Of a DNA stretch of 64,000 nucleotides, positions 17,323 through 26,649 are shown piece after piece; positions within the stretch are counted from its first letter, which is position 1; the number at the start of each line of letters is the position of its first letter. The notes under the pieces are model-generated. The model did not search any database and had not been told where the DNA came from. It worked only from the letters and a program-made list of their open reading frames with translations. The translations under genes and the position numbers were made by a program. The stretch comes from Rhodovibrio salinarum DSM 9154 (GTDB lineage: Bacteria; Pseudomonadota; Alphaproteobacteria; Kiloniellales; Rhodovibrionaceae). The DNA lies in NCBI RefSeq assembly GCF_000515255.1, contig NZ_KI911559.1:3704693-3768692 (forward strand). Direction: 5' to 3'.

Positions 17323-18321
17323 ATGAGCCAGTTGGTCGACCCGTTCGGGCGCGAGATCACCTATCTCAGGGTGTCTGTCACCGACCGTTGCGACTTCCGC
17401 TGCACCTACTGCATGGCGGAAGACATGACCTTCCTGCCCAAGCGGGACATCCTCAGCCTGGAGGAACTCGACCGCCTGTGCAGCGTGTTCGTCGGCATGG
17501 GCGTGGACAAGCTGCGCCTGACCGGCGGCGAGCCCCTGGTCCGGCGCAACATCATGTGGCTGATCGAACGCCTCTCCCGCCACTTCGACAGCGGCCAGCT
17601 CAAGGAGCTGACCCTCACCACCAACGCCAGTCAGCTCGCGAAGTACGCCCACCGCCTGTATGAGCTGGGCGTCCGCCGGGTGAACGTCTCGTTCGACTCG
17701 CTGGATGCGGACAAGTTCCAGGCGATCACCCGCTGGGGCAAGTACGAAAAGGTGATGGAGGGCCTTGAGGCTGCCAAGGACGCCGGGCTGCACGTCAAGA
17801 TCAACACGGTTGCGCTGAAAGGCGTGAACGACGACGAGTTCGAAAAGCTGGTGCGCTGGTCGCACGAGAATGGCTGGGACGTCACCTTCATCGAGGTGAT
17901 GCCGATGGGCGACGTCGGGGAATTGCGCCTGGAGCAGTACCTGCCGCTGTCGATGCTGCGCGCACAGCTGCAGAAGTCGTTCACCCTGACCGACCTGCCG
18001 GACAAGACCGCCGGCCCGGCGCGCTACGCCTGGTCGGAGGAGACCGGCGGGCGAATCGGCTTCATCACGCCGATGACCCACAACTTCTGCGAAAGCTGCA
18101 ACCGGGTGCGCCTGACCTGCACCGGCACGCTGTACATGTGCCTGGGCCAGGAGGACTCGGCGGACCTGCGGCAGCCGCTACGCGCCAGCGACGACGACCA
18201 GGTGGTCGAAGACGCAGTCCACGAGGCGATCGGCCGCAAGCCCAAGGGCCACGATTTCGTCCTCGACCGCCGCCGCAGCCGTGCCTCCAACCCCCGGCAC
18301 ATGAGCGTGACCGGCGGGTAG
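17323..18321 (+). CDS. moaA: GTP 3',8-cyclase MoaA (molybdenum cofactor synthesis)
   Basis: Radical-SAM enzyme that turns GTP into 3',8-cyclo-GTP, the first step of molybdopterin synthesis. It has 332 residues. The SAM cluster motif is CDFRCTYC (C23, C27, C30). The second cluster uses [11 protein letters not shown] plus a Cys in GTLYMCLG near the C-terminus. LRLTGGEPL is present. The chain ends in the conserved Gly-Gly (MSVTGG), needed for activity in the family. The ATG at 17323 lies 12 bases after GGGGAG. No other moa genes are adjacent. Confidence 0.97.
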   Translation: MSQLVDPFGREITYLRVSVTDRCDFRCTYCMAEDMTFLPKRDILSLEELDRLCSVFVGMGVDKLRLTGGEPLVRRNIMWLIERLSRHFDSGQLKELTLTTNASQLAKYAHRLYELGVRRVNVSFDSLDADKFQAITRWGKYEKVMEGLEAAKDAGLHVKINTVALKGVNDDEFEKLVRWSHENGWDVTFIEVMPMGDVGELRLEQYLPLSMLRAQLQKSFTLTDLPDKTAGPARYAWSEETGGRIGFITPMTHNFCESCNRVRLTCTGTLYMCLGQEDSADLRQPLRASDDDQVVEDAVHEAIGRKPKGHDFVLDRRRSRASNPRHMSVTGG

Positions 18322-18372
18322 GCAACGGCCACCACCCAGCCCCAGGCTTGATTTTTACACGCTGCCGCCGCG

Positions 18373-19806
18373 ATGCTCGGGGCCATGAAGGTCCCCGAGT
18401 ACGCCCGCTTTGATGCCATCGCGCTCGCCCGACTGGTGGCGACCGGCGAGGTCAGCGCCCGCGAGCTGGTCGAGGCCGCCCTCACCGGCCTCGACGCCCA
18501 CGATCCCGCACTCGGCGCGCTCGTGCGCCGGCACGATGAGCTGGCCCGGCGACAGGCGGAAGCGGTGTCGCCCGGCAGCTCGCCGCTCGCCGGCGTGCCG
18601 ACACTGCTGAAGGACCTGGGCGTCCGGCTGGCCGGCGTGCCGACCGGCAACGGCACACGCCACCTGCAGAACGGCGCGAGCGACACCAGCAGCACCTGCG
18701 TGCAACGGCTGCTCGACGCCGGCCTCACGATCGTCGGACAAAGCAACACGGCCGAGCTCGGCCTGTCCTACACGACCGAGCCGAAGGACCTCTTCCCCAC
18801 CCGCAACCCCTGGGACCGCACCCGCACGGCCGGCGGCTCTAGTGGGGGCAGCGCGGCCGCGGTCGCCGCCGGGATCGTGCCGCTGGCGCACGCCAGCGAC
18901 GGCGGCGGGTCGATCCGCGTGCCCGCGAGCTGCTGCGGCCTCGTCGGCCTGAAGCCGAGCCGCGGGCGGGTGCCAGTCGGCCCCGTGACGGGTGAGGCGT
19001 GGTCGGGATTGGCGGGCAACGGTGTGGTCAGCCGCTCGGTACGCGACACGGCCGCCGCGCTCGACGTCATGGCCGGCTGGGAACCCGGCGATCCCTACGC
19101 CGCGCCGACGCAGAATGCGCCCTACCTGACTGCGATGGACCATGCGCCAGGGCGTCTGCGCATTGCCCTGTCGACCGACTGGTCGGCCGAGTTGCCAAGC
19201 GCGCCCGCCTGTCGCGCCGCCGCCGAGGACGCGGGCCGGCTGCTGGAAAACCTCGGCCACATCGTGGCGCCCGCCGCGCCTGCGTTCGACCGCGACGCCT
19301 TCCGAAGCGCCTTCCTGGACGTGGTTGGCGCGCACGCCTTCACCGACCTGAACGCGATTATGCAAGCAGCCGCGAACCGGCGCTGGGCCCCCGGCGACTT
19401 CGCCCCGGCGGTGGAGGCGATCGCCGCGCACGGCCGGGATGCGGGCGTGGAAGCGCACCTGCACGGGCGCGAGACGCTGCAGCGGACCGCGCGCACGGTC
19501 GGTCGATTCCTGGTCGACACCGATCTATTCCTGACACCGACCCTGGCCCAGTTGCCGCCCAAGCTGGGCGTGCTGGACGACGAATCGGAGGGCGTCTGGG
19601 CGCTGCACGCCCGCCAGGGCGCGTTCAGCCCCTTCACCGGCCTCGCCAACGCCACCGGCGAGCCGGCGATCAGCCTGCCGCTTTTCTGGTCGGATGGCCT
19701 GCCGGTGGGCGTCATGCTGCACGCGCCCTTGGGGCGGGAGGACCGTTTGCTTCAAGTCGCCCGGCAGTGCGAACAGGCGCGGCCGTGGTTCGACGCGAGG
19801 CCATAG
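18373..19806 (+). CDS. Amidase signature family enzyme
   Basis: Hydrolase of amide bonds, 477 residues, cytoplasmic. The Ser-cisSer-Lys triad can be placed: Lys in LLKDLG (about K80), cis-Ser in [15 protein letters not shown] (about S156-157), and the nucleophile in [10 protein letters not shown] (about S180). The family core is complete. It could belong to the nicotinamidase/indoleacetamide or 6-aminohexanoate-type amidases; the sequence does not decide. The absence of gatB/gatC argues against GatA. The start may be the ATG at 18373 or at 18385 (MKVPEYARF). Confidence 0.9.
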   Translation: MLGAMKVPEYARFDAIALARLVATGEVSARELVEAALTGLDAHDPALGALVRRHDELARRQAEAVSPGSSPLAGVPTLLKDLGVRLAGVPTGNGTRHLQNGASDTSSTCVQRLLDAGLTIVGQSNTAELGLSYTTEPKDLFPTRNPWDRTRTAGGSSGGSAAAVAAGIVPLAHASDGGGSIRVPASCCGLVGLKPSRGRVPVGPVTGEAWSGLAGNGVVSRSVRDTAAALDVMAGWEPGDPYAAPTQNAPYLTAMDHAPGRLRIALSTDWSAELPSAPACRAAAEDAGRLLENLGHIVAPAAPAFDRDAFRSAFLDVVGAHAFTDLNAIMQAAANRRWAPGDFAPAVEAIAAHGRDAGVEAHLHGRETLQRTARTVGRFLVDTDLFLTPTLAQLPPKLGVLDDESEGVWALHARQGAFSPFTGLANATGEPAISLPLFWSDGLPVGVMLHAPLGREDRLLQVARQCEQARPWFDARP

Positions 19807-19836
19807 GTACCGGCGGGAAGCCGCACGACCCGCGGG

Positions 19837-19973
19837 GCGTCCTTCGACACGGCCGCTGACGCAGCCTGCTCAGAATGACGTCGACTATTGAAAAACCACA
19901 AACACTCTAATCATTTAGGACATAGCGACGCCATCCTGAGCAGCCGACCGCAGGTCGAGGTGTCGAAGGACGC
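19837..19973. repeat. Imperfect palindromic intergenic repeat (MITE/REP-like)
   Basis: Arms of about 47 bases (19837-19883 and 19926-19973) are inverted copies: the outer 14 bases (GCGTCCTTCGACAC) are identical and the inner CTGCTCAG-ATG-CGTCG part nearly so. The ~40-bp centre is AT-rich. It sits between convergent amidase and dehydrogenase genes. Similar TCCTTCGA...CTCAGGATGA elements are widespread in alphaproteobacterial intergenic regions. It may be a non-autonomous element or act as a bidirectional terminator. Confidence 0.7.
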
Positions 19974-20005
19974 GCTACGGGTATCGCCGCCGCCGTGCAC
20001 ACCCC

Positions 20006-20797
20006 CTACCCGCGCCGGGTCGCCTTGCTGACCACGCCCAGGAGCGCGCCCAGGCCGGTGCCGGCCAGACGGCGCGGCAGGAAGTAGGGGGCGAGCGCGG
20101 CGCGGGAGACGGTGCCGGAGACGTGCACCGTGCATTTGCCCAGGTGCTTCAGCCCGTCGGCGGCGATGTCGTCGGGGTTGGCGGCGAACGGGAAGCTGCC
20201 GGGGGTGAAGCCGGAGCGTTCGCCGAACCGGGTCTTGGTCGGTCCGGGGGCGAGCGCCAGTACGTCGACCGGCTTGCGCCGCACCTCCTCGGCCAACGCT
20301 TCTGTCCAGGCCTGGATGAACGCCTTGGAGGCGGTATAGGTCGCCAGATACGGCACCGGTTGCACGGCGAAGGTGCTGGAGAGGTTGATCAGCCCGGCCC
20401 GGCCGCCATCCAGGCGCGCGCGCTCGATCATGCCCGGCAGCAGCGCGGTCGCGAGCGCGACCGGCGCGGTGCAGTTCAACTCCACCGTCGCAACCTCGTC
20501 GCCCGAATCGTTGTCCAGCACGGCGCCGTACTTGCCCATGCCGGCGTTGTTGATCAGCAGGTCGATTTCCAGGTCTTCCGCCCGGTCGATCAGCGCCTGG
20601 CGGTGCTCCGGCCGGGTCAGGTCGGCGGTCATCGTCTCCACCCGACGGTCGCCGACGGCAAGTTCCTCCTGCAGGTCGGCCAACCGCTCGGGGTCGCGGC
20701 CGGTCAGCAGCAGGTCGGTGGTCTCCGGCAGGGCGCGGGCAAAGGCGGCGCCGATGCCGCTGGTCGCGCCGGTGACAAGGGCAAAGCGATGGTCCAT
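20006..20797 (-). CDS. Short-chain dehydrogenase/reductase
   Basis: NAD(P)-dependent oxidoreductase of 263 residues. The cofactor site is TGATSGIG near residue 10, with an Arg-containing second strand (TGRDPERL) that suggests NADP. NNAG follows, and the catalytic set is in INLSS and YTASKAF. The classical SDR fold is complete. The branch resembles DltE/YqjQ-type SDRs with GPTKTRF after the active site. The substrate is unknown. It is divergent from nadK with 190 bases between. Confidence 0.88.
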   Translation of the reverse strand: MDHRFALVTGATSGIGAAFARALPETTDLLLTGRDPERLADLQEELAVGDRRVETMTADLTRPEHRQALIDRAEDLEIDLLINNAGMGKYGAVLDNDSGDEVATVELNCTAPVALATALLPGMIERARLDGGRAGLINLSSTFAVQPVPYLATYTASKAFIQAWTEALAEEVRRKPVDVLALAPGPTKTRFGERSGFTPGSFPFAANPDDIAADGLKHLGKCTVHVSGTVSRAALAPYFLPRRLAGTGLGALLGVVSKATRRG

Positions 20798-20986
20798 GGC
20801 GAGATCGAACTGTCCTGATGCAATCGGTGGCCTACGCCGATAGAAGATCGCGCGGCCGTGCGGCTTGTCAAACCCGGCGCGCGCGGCCGAAGCGCGCTGG
20901 TCACGCGCGGGGCGGTGCGGTTAGGCTTCGAGCAGCCCCAGGACCTGCCCCGTCCCACCCGCAACTTGCAAGAGGCCTGCCCGCAG

Positions 20987-21760
20987 ATGACCCGGCGCAG
21001 AATCGGCTTCGTCGCTTCCGACGCGCCCGAGGCGGAAGAGGCGCTGGCGCGCCTGACCGACCGCTACGACAGCGTCCCCCCGGAAGAGTCGGACGTGATC
21101 GTGGCGCTCGGCGGCGACGGGCTGATGCTGGAGTCGCTGCACAAGCACATGGACCGGCACGTGCCGATCTACGGCATGAACCGGGGCACCATCGGCTTCC
21201 TGATGAACGAGTACAGCGAAGACAACCTGGTCGAGCGGCTGCAGCGCGCCGACCTTGTGCGGCTGCACCCGCTACGGATGGTCGCCGAGCGGATGAACGG
21301 CCAGGGCGAGACGCAGACGGCGCTGGCGATCAACGAGGTCAGCCTGCTGCGCGAAAGCCGCCAGGCTGCCAAGATCCGCGTCTCGATCGACGGCGTGGTG
21401 CGGCTGGAGGAGATGATCTGCGACGGCATCCTGATGGCCACGCCCGCCGGATCGACCGCCTACAACCTCTCCGCCCACGGCCCGATCATCCCGATCGGCG
21501 CGCCGCTCTTGGCGCTCACCCCGATCAGCGCGTTCCGCCCCCGGCGCTGGCGCGGCGCCCTGCTGCCGGCGAAGGCGGAGGTCCAGTTCGACATCCTGGA
21601 AGCCCGCAAGCGCCCGGTCTCCGCCACCGCCGACTACACCGAAGTGCGCGACGTCACCCGCGTCACCGTCAAGGAAGACCGCTCGCTCACCACCGACCTG
21701 CTGTTCGATCCGGAGCACAATCTGGAGGAACGGATCCTGAAGGAGCAGTTCCTGCCCTAG
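20987..21760 (+). CDS. nadK: NAD kinase
   Basis: Phosphorylates NAD to NADP with ATP or polyphosphate. It has 257 residues from the ATG at 20987 (MTRRRIGFV), the usual alphaproteobacterial length. The catalytic GGDG motif ([10 protein letters not shown]), the [10 protein letters not shown] segment and the [17 protein letters not shown] signature are all present. The frame is open for 43 codons upstream (GTG at 20858) but that part does not resemble the family. An AGAGG lies about 11 bases before the chosen ATG. Confidence 0.94.
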   Translation: MTRRRIGFVASDAPEAEEALARLTDRYDSVPPEESDVIVALGGDGLMLESLHKHMDRHVPIYGMNRGTIGFLMNEYSEDNLVERLQRADLVRLHPLRMVAERMNGQGETQTALAINEVSLLRESRQAAKIRVSIDGVVRLEEMICDGILMATPAGSTAYNLSAHGPIIPIGAPLLALTPISAFRPRRWRGALLPAKAEVQFDILEARKRPVSATADYTEVRDVTRVTVKEDRSLTTDLLFDPEHNLEERILKEQFLP

Positions 21761-21797
21761 CGGTTTGAGGATCGAAGCCTTCTGTCGAAGACTCGGA

Positions 21798-22280
21798 CTA
21801 ACGGTGCGCGAACAGGCGCGGATCGAAGCGGAATGGTCGATGCGACGGCGCTTCAAGCAAACTGGCGCCTGGATGCAGTGGGTTGAGGAGAAGGTTCGAC
21901 GCTTCCGGAATTAAGTGGCTGGCGACACGCAAGCAGGGGGTCCGTCCCTCCGCCAGCCAGGTGTCGCCGAACGATCTGGCGGTTTGCGAGAGCGTCTCCA
22001 CGTCCGTTGCGTCCTCAACCCCGGCATCGCCATAGCGCGCCAGAAGGGGAGACAGGTCGACACGCATGAGAACATAGTCTGGTGGCAAATCCTCAAGCGC
22101 CAGATCCAGATTCATCAAGACTTCGAGAACCGGCAGCGAGGCCTCCAAAGACAGGTAGACCACCGGGCGTCCCTGCGTGTTCCACCGGCCGCTTTTGAGT
22201 TGACCGCCGCGGCCGCTGAGGTCGGCGTAGGGAGCTCGGGTGAGACGCCAAGCTGTCGCCGGGGTCGAATCAGGCAGCAA
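21798..22280 (-). CDS. RES domain toxin of a RES-Xre toxin-antitoxin system
   Basis: Toxin of 160 residues. RES family signs are the N-terminal AWRL with a nearby Tyr, SGRWNTQGRPVVYLS (the Arg and Tyr expected to bind NAD+), the Glu in LEVLMNL, and the C-terminal ASNLLLNPLHPGA. Known RES toxins degrade NAD+. The GTG or ATG start at 22280 overlaps the 3' end of the antitoxin gene by 11 bases, the antitoxin-first order typical for this system. Confidence 0.9.
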   Translation of the reverse strand: MLPDSTPATAWRLTRAPYADLSGRGGQLKSGRWNTQGRPVVYLSLEASLPVLEVLMNLDLALEDLPPDYVLMRVDLSPLLARYGDAGVEDATDVETLSQTARSFGDTWLAEGRTPCLRVASHLIPEASNLLLNPLHPGASLLEAPSHRPFRFDPRLFAHR

Positions 22281-22698
22281 GACCGTGGTCGATCCGCGTC
22301 AGCAAGTCATCGACGAGCCCGGCGCCCTCGTCCGTGTCCAGCAGATCCACCGGACGGCTCCCGCCGAGCGCGCGCGTGGGACGCTCGAACCAGCGCCGGG
22401 CGCGGTCAGAACTTCCAAAGGTGTCCACACCATGCTGAAACACCCGGAAGAACCGGCTTACGCGATCGGATTGCTGCGGGCTGAAACGGCCCTGCTTACG
22501 GCTGTGCGCCACCGTCCGAGCGGCCAGAATCCCCAGCGAGGTAAGGTCCTGAAGCGAAACTCCCAGCCGGCCGGCGGCCTCCTCAACCAGCGAAACCGGT
22601 AGACCGTTCCGAACGAGGTCGACAACCGGCAGATGTTCGGACGGTTCGGCCGCTTTCTGGGCGGCAAGGTATTCATCAGCTTTGAGAACGAGCGCCAT
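22270..22698 (-). CDS. Xre/MbcA/ParS-type antitoxin (DUF2384)
   Basis: Antitoxin of 142 residues that would bind and neutralise the RES toxin and repress the operon. An N-terminal HTH-like region (about 35-85, AGRLGVSLQDLTSLGI) is followed by the DUF2384 toxin-binding domain, with RVFQHGVDTFGSSDRARRWF and TRALGGSRPVDLLDTDEG typical of the family. The gene order and the 11-base overlap with the toxin support the pair. A palindrome just upstream of the start is a likely autoregulatory operator. Confidence 0.9.
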   Translation of the reverse strand: MALVLKADEYLAAQKAAEPSEHLPVVDLVRNGLPVSLVEEAAGRLGVSLQDLTSLGILAARTVAHSRKQGRFSPQQSDRVSRFFRVFQHGVDTFGSSDRARRWFERPTRALGGSRPVDLLDTDEGAGLVDDLLTRIDHGLAA

Positions 22699-22713
22699 AT
22701 GTGCCTCCGCAAT

Positions 22714-22734
22714 ATGCCGTCATCTTACCGGCAT
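22714..22734 (-). promoter_or_regulatory. Candidate autoregulatory operator of the RES-Xre module
   Basis: ATGCCG and CGGCAT form 6-bp inverted arms around 9 bases, starting 16 bases upstream of the antitoxin start codon in an AT-richer stretch. Position and form fit repression by the Xre antitoxin. Confidence 0.4.
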
Positions 22735-22880
22735 GTTGCAGAAATTGGAAGCGATCCACCCAATGAACAACCGATACAGCTTCCCTGCGTCCTCCTTCGA
22801 TACCAATCGAAAAGAACGTAGCAAGTGTGCGCGCCTTGCCGCGCCCCCGATTGCGTCAGCCACGCTCTGCCACACCGCCT

Positions 22881-24401
22881 CTACCCCTCGCCCGAGGGCG
22901 CGCCCTGGCGCTTTTTGTGCCGGGCGAGCTGGACGATCGGGTAGATGAACAGCGCCAGCCCGATCGCCAGGAAGGCCGCCGACAACGGCCGGTCGAGGAA
23001 GATCATCATGTCGCCCTGGCTACCGAGCAGGCTCTGCCTGAGCGAGCGCTCGGCGAGCGGGCCGAGCACGATCGCCAGCACCATCGGCGCGACGGGATAG
23101 TTCAGCTTGCGCAAGAGATAGCCCATCACACCGAACAGCAGGATCAGCCAGACGTCGTGCATCGACTGCTCGGGCGCGTAGCCGCCGGTGACGCACAGCA
23201 CGAAGATCACCGGCGCCAGGATCGTGAACGGCAGCTTCAGCATGGCGATGAACACCGGCACGAACGCCAGGTTGATCAGCATCGCGAAGACGTTGGCGAT
23301 GTAGAGGCTGCCGATCAGGCCCCAGACGAACTCCGGATTGTTTTCGAACAACCCCGGTCCCGGCCGCAAGCCCCAGATGATCATGCCGCCCAGCAGGACC
23401 GCGGTGGTCGGCGAGCCCGGGATGCCGAGGGTGAGCATGGGCAAGAGCGAGCCGGTGGAGGCCGCGTTGTTCGCGCTTTCCGGCGCGGTCACGCCGTTGA
23501 CGTTGCCCTGGCCGAAGCTTTCCGGGTCCTTGGAGAAGGACTTCGCCATGCCATAGGCGACCAGCGAACCCGGCGTGGCGCCGGCAGCCGGCAGGATGCC
23601 CATGAAGTAGCCGATGAACGATCCCGCCACCGTCGACTTCACCGTCACCTTCAGGTGGCGGAACGCATCGGCCATGCGCTTCAGCGACAGTTCCACCTTG
23701 GAGATCATCACGCTGCCCTGGCTGATCTCCAGCGTCCACAGGATCTCGCCGATGCCGTAGATCCCGATGGCGAGCACCAGGAAGTTGATGCCGTGGTAAA
23801 AGCCCGGGAGGTCGAGGAAGATCAGCCGCGGCTGCCCGGAAATGATGTCCAGCCCGACGGTCGCCAGCACGAGGCCCAGCAGGGTCGAGAAGATCGTCTT
23901 GGCGACGTCGCTGCCCCCCAGGCCGACGAAGGTCGCGAAGGCGAGCACCATCAGCGCGAACTCCTCCGGCGGCCCGAACTTGAGCGCGAACTCCGCAAGC
24001 GGCGGGGCGAACAGCGTGAACAGCACGATCGAGATCGTACCGCCGACGAACGAAGCGACCGCCGCGGCAACCAGCGCACGGTCGGCTTCCCCGCGCATCG
24101 CCATCGGCCGGCCGTCGAAGGTGGTCGCCACCGCCGTCGACGCGCCGGGAATCCCCAGCATGATCGAAGAGATCGCGCCGCCGTACATGGCGCCGTAGTA
24201 GATCGCCGCCAGGAAGATGATCGCCGCGGTCGGCGGCACCAGGAAGGTGACGGGCAGCAGGATCGCCACGCCGTTGACCGAGCCAAGGCCGGGCATCGCG
24301 CCAACGAACAGGCCAATCACGACGCCGAGGACCACCATCATGAGATTGATCGGCTCGATCGCGATGATGATGCCGTTGATCAGCGGCTCAAGCAGCTCCA
24401 T
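22881..24401 (-). CDS. tctA: Tripartite tricarboxylate transporter, large permease TctA
   Basis: Large membrane subunit of a TTT-family solute importer, 506 residues with about 11-12 transmembrane segments. Family signatures are GAMPGLGSVNGVAILLP in the first half, GIPGASTAVATTFDG, and the second copy ILPAAGATPGSLVAYG with MLTLGIPGSPTTAVLLGG. These paired loops form the substrate path. The ATG at 24401 gives MELLEPLING; the frame is open 25 codons further up without family likeness. Last gene of the tctC-tctB-tctA order; the substrate may be a carboxylate but cannot be specified. Confidence 0.95.
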   Translation of the reverse strand: MELLEPLINGIIIAIEPINLMMVVLGVVIGLFVGAMPGLGSVNGVAILLPVTFLVPPTAAIIFLAAIYYGAMYGGAISSIMLGIPGASTAVATTFDGRPMAMRGEADRALVAAAVASFVGGTISIVLFTLFAPPLAEFALKFGPPEEFALMVLAFATFVGLGGSDVAKTIFSTLLGLVLATVGLDIISGQPRLIFLDLPGFYHGINFLVLAIGIYGIGEILWTLEISQGSVMISKVELSLKRMADAFRHLKVTVKSTVAGSFIGYFMGILPAAGATPGSLVAYGMAKSFSKDPESFGQGNVNGVTAPESANNAASTGSLLPMLTLGIPGSPTTAVLLGGMIIWGLRPGPGLFENNPEFVWGLIGSLYIANVFAMLINLAFVPVFIAMLKLPFTILAPVIFVLCVTGGYAPEQSMHDVWLILLFGVMGYLLRKLNYPVAPMVLAIVLGPLAERSLRQSLLGSQGDMMIFLDRPLSAAFLAIGLALFIYPIVQLARHKKRQGAPSGEG

Positions 24402-24489
24402 GGCACGGGCTCTTTCACTGTCATAGGGGTCGTTCGGGCGCAGCCCGCCATGCCCAGCAAGCGCGGGCGGCCCCAAGGCGGCGAACGGG

Positions 24490-24993
24490 TCAATAGATCA
24501 GGCTGTAAAGCGGGTAGAACAGCGGCTCCGTAATTCCCTTGGGCAGGAGGATGCGCAGGGCCGCTTCGAAGAAGAAGAAGGTCGCCACCGGCGCGCTCAG
24601 CGACAGGCCGAGCGATAACGCCCAGCCGTGCCGTCCCATGAAGCGCAGGTAGAACAGGAGGAACAGCAGGATCGCGGCATAGATGCCGATAACATGCGTG
24701 AGCCCCAGCATGACCGCGATCGACAGCACAGTCGGAACCAGAATCTTCGCGGTCGCCGGGCCGATGAACGCCTCCCGGTCGCGCGATTCCGGGGTGATCC
24801 CGCGCCACCAGCGCAGCAGCGTGACAGCACAGCAAACGAGCATGCCCGCAGCCAGCCAGAAGGGCCAGGCACCGCCGCCCGGCCCCTCGCCCTTGATCCA
24901 GCCGATGTCGAGTTCGGCACTCTTGGCCATCAGATACACGGAAAACGCCGCCAGCAGGAGCGTCATCGCCAATTCGGCGGTGCGGACCGTCAT
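24490..24993 (-). CDS. tctB: Tripartite tricarboxylate transporter, small permease TctB
   Basis: Small membrane subunit of the transporter, 167 residues with four predicted hydrophobic segments (near residues 8-25, 43-62, 85-120 and 127-150). Typical features are the first helix, the GGGAWPFWLAAG turn and the C-terminal LLPKGITEPLFYPLYSLIY. It lies 88 bases upstream of tctA and 117 bases downstream of tctC, with a hairpin in the latter gap. Confidence 0.92.
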   Translation of the reverse strand: MTVRTAELAMTLLLAAFSVYLMAKSAELDIGWIKGEGPGGGAWPFWLAAGMLVCCAVTLLRWWRGITPESRDREAFIGPATAKILVPTVLSIAVMLGLTHVIGIYAAILLFLLFYLRFMGRHGWALSLGLSLSAPVATFFFFEAALRILLPKGITEPLFYPLYSLIY

Positions 24994-25035
24994 ACGGACT
25001 TCACCTGTCGGTTCTTGTCTGGAGTGCGGCGCGTA

Positions 25036-25062
25036 TCCCTCACCCCAGGTGGAGGTGAGGGA
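25036..25062 (-). terminator. Intergenic hairpin between tctC and tctB
   Basis: Arms CCCTCACC and GGTGAGGG with one further A-T pair enclose 9 bases. It lies in the 117-base gap after tctC. In such operons a partial terminator or mRNA stabiliser here would let the binding protein be made in excess of the permease. Confidence 0.4.
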
Positions 25063-25110
25063 GTCCGCCGTCTTGTCGTCGAAAATGCGGGGGAGAAACC
25101 GTCGCTTCGG

Positions 25111-26139
25111 CTACATCTCGCCGGTGGAGGCCAAAAGCTTCTTGTGCTTCTTCACCTCCTCGGCGAAGTAGGCGGCGAGTTCCTCACCCTCGAGCCACTC
25201 GCGGAACAGGCCCTCGCTGGCGGTGTACTCCTTCCAGCGGTCGGACTCGTAGACCTTGCGCATCAGCTGCGTGTACCACTGCTGGGCTTCCTTGGAGATC
25301 TCCGGCGCGGCGACGATCGAGCGCTGCATGTAATAGACGAGGTCCGGATGGCCGAGTTCGGCGGAGGTCGGCACATCGGGCAGCATGTCCAGGCGCTCCG
25401 GCGTCATGGTCATCAGCGGGCGGGTTCGGCCTGCCTCGTAAAAGGCGATCTGCTCAGCCGGATTGTTGACGGTGCTGTCGATGTGCTGGCCGACCAGGTT
25501 CTTGGCCACCGTGCCCCCGCCGGGGAAGGGGATGTAGGTCATCTTCAGCCCGAACTTCTGTTCCAGCATCGCGGTGACCAGGGAATCCTCCTGTCCCTTG
25601 CCGGTTCCGCCCATCTTCCAACTGCCGTCGGCTTCCTTCACGGCGGCGATGTAGTCGTCCAGGCTCTCGATGTTGGAATTGCTGTGCACCCAAAGCTGGA
25701 AGGTATCCAGCGCCATCCGCGCGATCGGCGTATAGGTCTCGATGTCGACGCCCAGGTTCGGGTTCAGCTGCGGGGTGGTGAACAGGCTGTTGAGGGTGAT
25801 CATCATGACGTGCTCGTTGCCCGCTTCGTCCTGCAGGTAACGCAACGCCTCCGCGCCCGAGCCGCCCGGCTTGTTGATCGGGATCACGGGCACGCGCGAG
25901 AAGCCTTCCTTCTCGATGATGCTCTGGAACAGGCGGGCGATCTGGTCGGCGCCGCCACCGGTGCCCGCCATGATCACGAACTCGATCGGCCGCTTCGGCT
26001 GCCATTCAGCGGCCGCATCCTTCGGCACGGACACGAGTGCGAGTGACGCACACGCGGCCGTCGCCACCAGCCACGCGCCCCCATCCTTACCGGTTCGTGC
26101 CCATCCAAAAGCGCGACGCACTGCCGTAAACACGGTCAT
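25111..26139 (-). CDS. tctC: Tripartite tricarboxylate transporter substrate-binding protein TctC
   Basis: Periplasmic solute receptor of the transporter, 342 residues. It starts with a basic region and a hydrophobic export signal ending near DAAAEWQPKRPIEF, after which the mature protein begins. The core includes FVIMAGTGGGADQIARL, PINKPGGSGAEAL, the MGGTGKGQEDSL binding loop and PFPGGG, matching Bug-type receptors. The ATG at 26139 has GGGAGGT 7 bases upstream; the ATG 10 codons earlier is less likely. First gene of the operon. Confidence 0.93.
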   Translation of the reverse strand: MTVFTAVRRAFGWARTGKDGGAWLVATAACASLALVSVPKDAAAEWQPKRPIEFVIMAGTGGGADQIARLFQSIIEKEGFSRVPVIPINKPGGSGAEALRYLQDEAGNEHVMMITLNSLFTTPQLNPNLGVDIETYTPIARMALDTFQLWVHSNSNIESLDDYIAAVKEADGSWKMGGTGKGQEDSLVTAMLEQKFGLKMTYIPFPGGGTVAKNLVGQHIDSTVNNPAEQIAFYEAGRTRPLMTMTPERLDMLPDVPTSAELGHPDLVYYMQRSIVAAPEISKEAQQWYTQLMRKVYESDRWKEYTASEGLFREWLEGEELAAYFAEEVKKHKKLLASTGEM

Positions 26140-26316
26140 CCGAATACCTCCCATGACGTTCACCTGCACCCGATGGCCGATCGTCCGGTCTTCTTACGCT
26201 TCGGCATGCGCCGCGCAGACGGCATGCATCGTACCGGTTGTCGTTCGCCGACCAAGCTTATCTCACACCGTTCCCGGCCGCTCAGGACGGATTTGGGATC
26301 GGAGACAGATTGTTAC

Positions 26317-26333
26317 TTTAAGGTATCCTTAAA
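26317..26333 (-). promoter_or_regulatory. Palindromic operator candidate of the tct operon
   Basis: TTTAAGG-TAT-CCTTAAA has perfect 7-bp arms and lies about 180 bases upstream of tctC in AT-rich DNA. It could be a site for a regulator that responds to the transported substrate. No regulator gene is adjacent. Confidence 0.4.
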
Positions 26334-26573
26334 GGCAATTAAGAAATAATTCATTCAGGAAAAGCGAATGTGTGTTTTTCCTTAGAAAACAGATTGGGGC
26401 GCCGCCCGTTTCCAAGCGCGCTTGCACGCCCAATCGCCTATCGCGGCGCCTACACGTGACACGCGTGGGTACCTATCGGCATAGCGGGCTCTTGGCCAGC
26501 CCTACCGGCCCATCGGATGTGACGGAAAAATCCTCGCAGCGGGTCCAAACCAGCCGGCCGTGCCCGCTAGCAA

Positions 26574-26603
26574 GGTCGGGCAAGGGGCGTCCCTTGCCCG
26601 ACC
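26574..26603 (-). terminator. Strong hairpin after the ligase-reductase operon
   Basis: A 13-bp perfect stem (26574-26586 with 26591-26603) with a 4-nt loop lies 47 bases beyond the stop of the reductase gene. T-runs are weak on both sides, so termination efficiency is uncertain. Confidence 0.6.
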
Positions 26604-26649
26604 CTCTTGCCCTAACCTCTATGGGAGGAAACGCGGCTGCACGCTTTCG

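Larger units (their letters stand above)
26140..26649. other. Spacer with operator palindrome and terminator
   Basis: 510 bases without a gene between tctC and the ketopantoate-reductase-like gene, both on the minus strand. The part from about 26300 to 26400 is AT-rich and carries a palindrome, so it is the likely tct promoter region. The right end carries a hairpin that should terminate the upstream operon. Nothing else was recognised. Confidence 0.5.

Noticed and set aside
22827-24533. Long plus-strand frame opposite tctA
   Set aside because: Antisense to a clear TctA permease; the translated text is mostly charged low-complexity residues.
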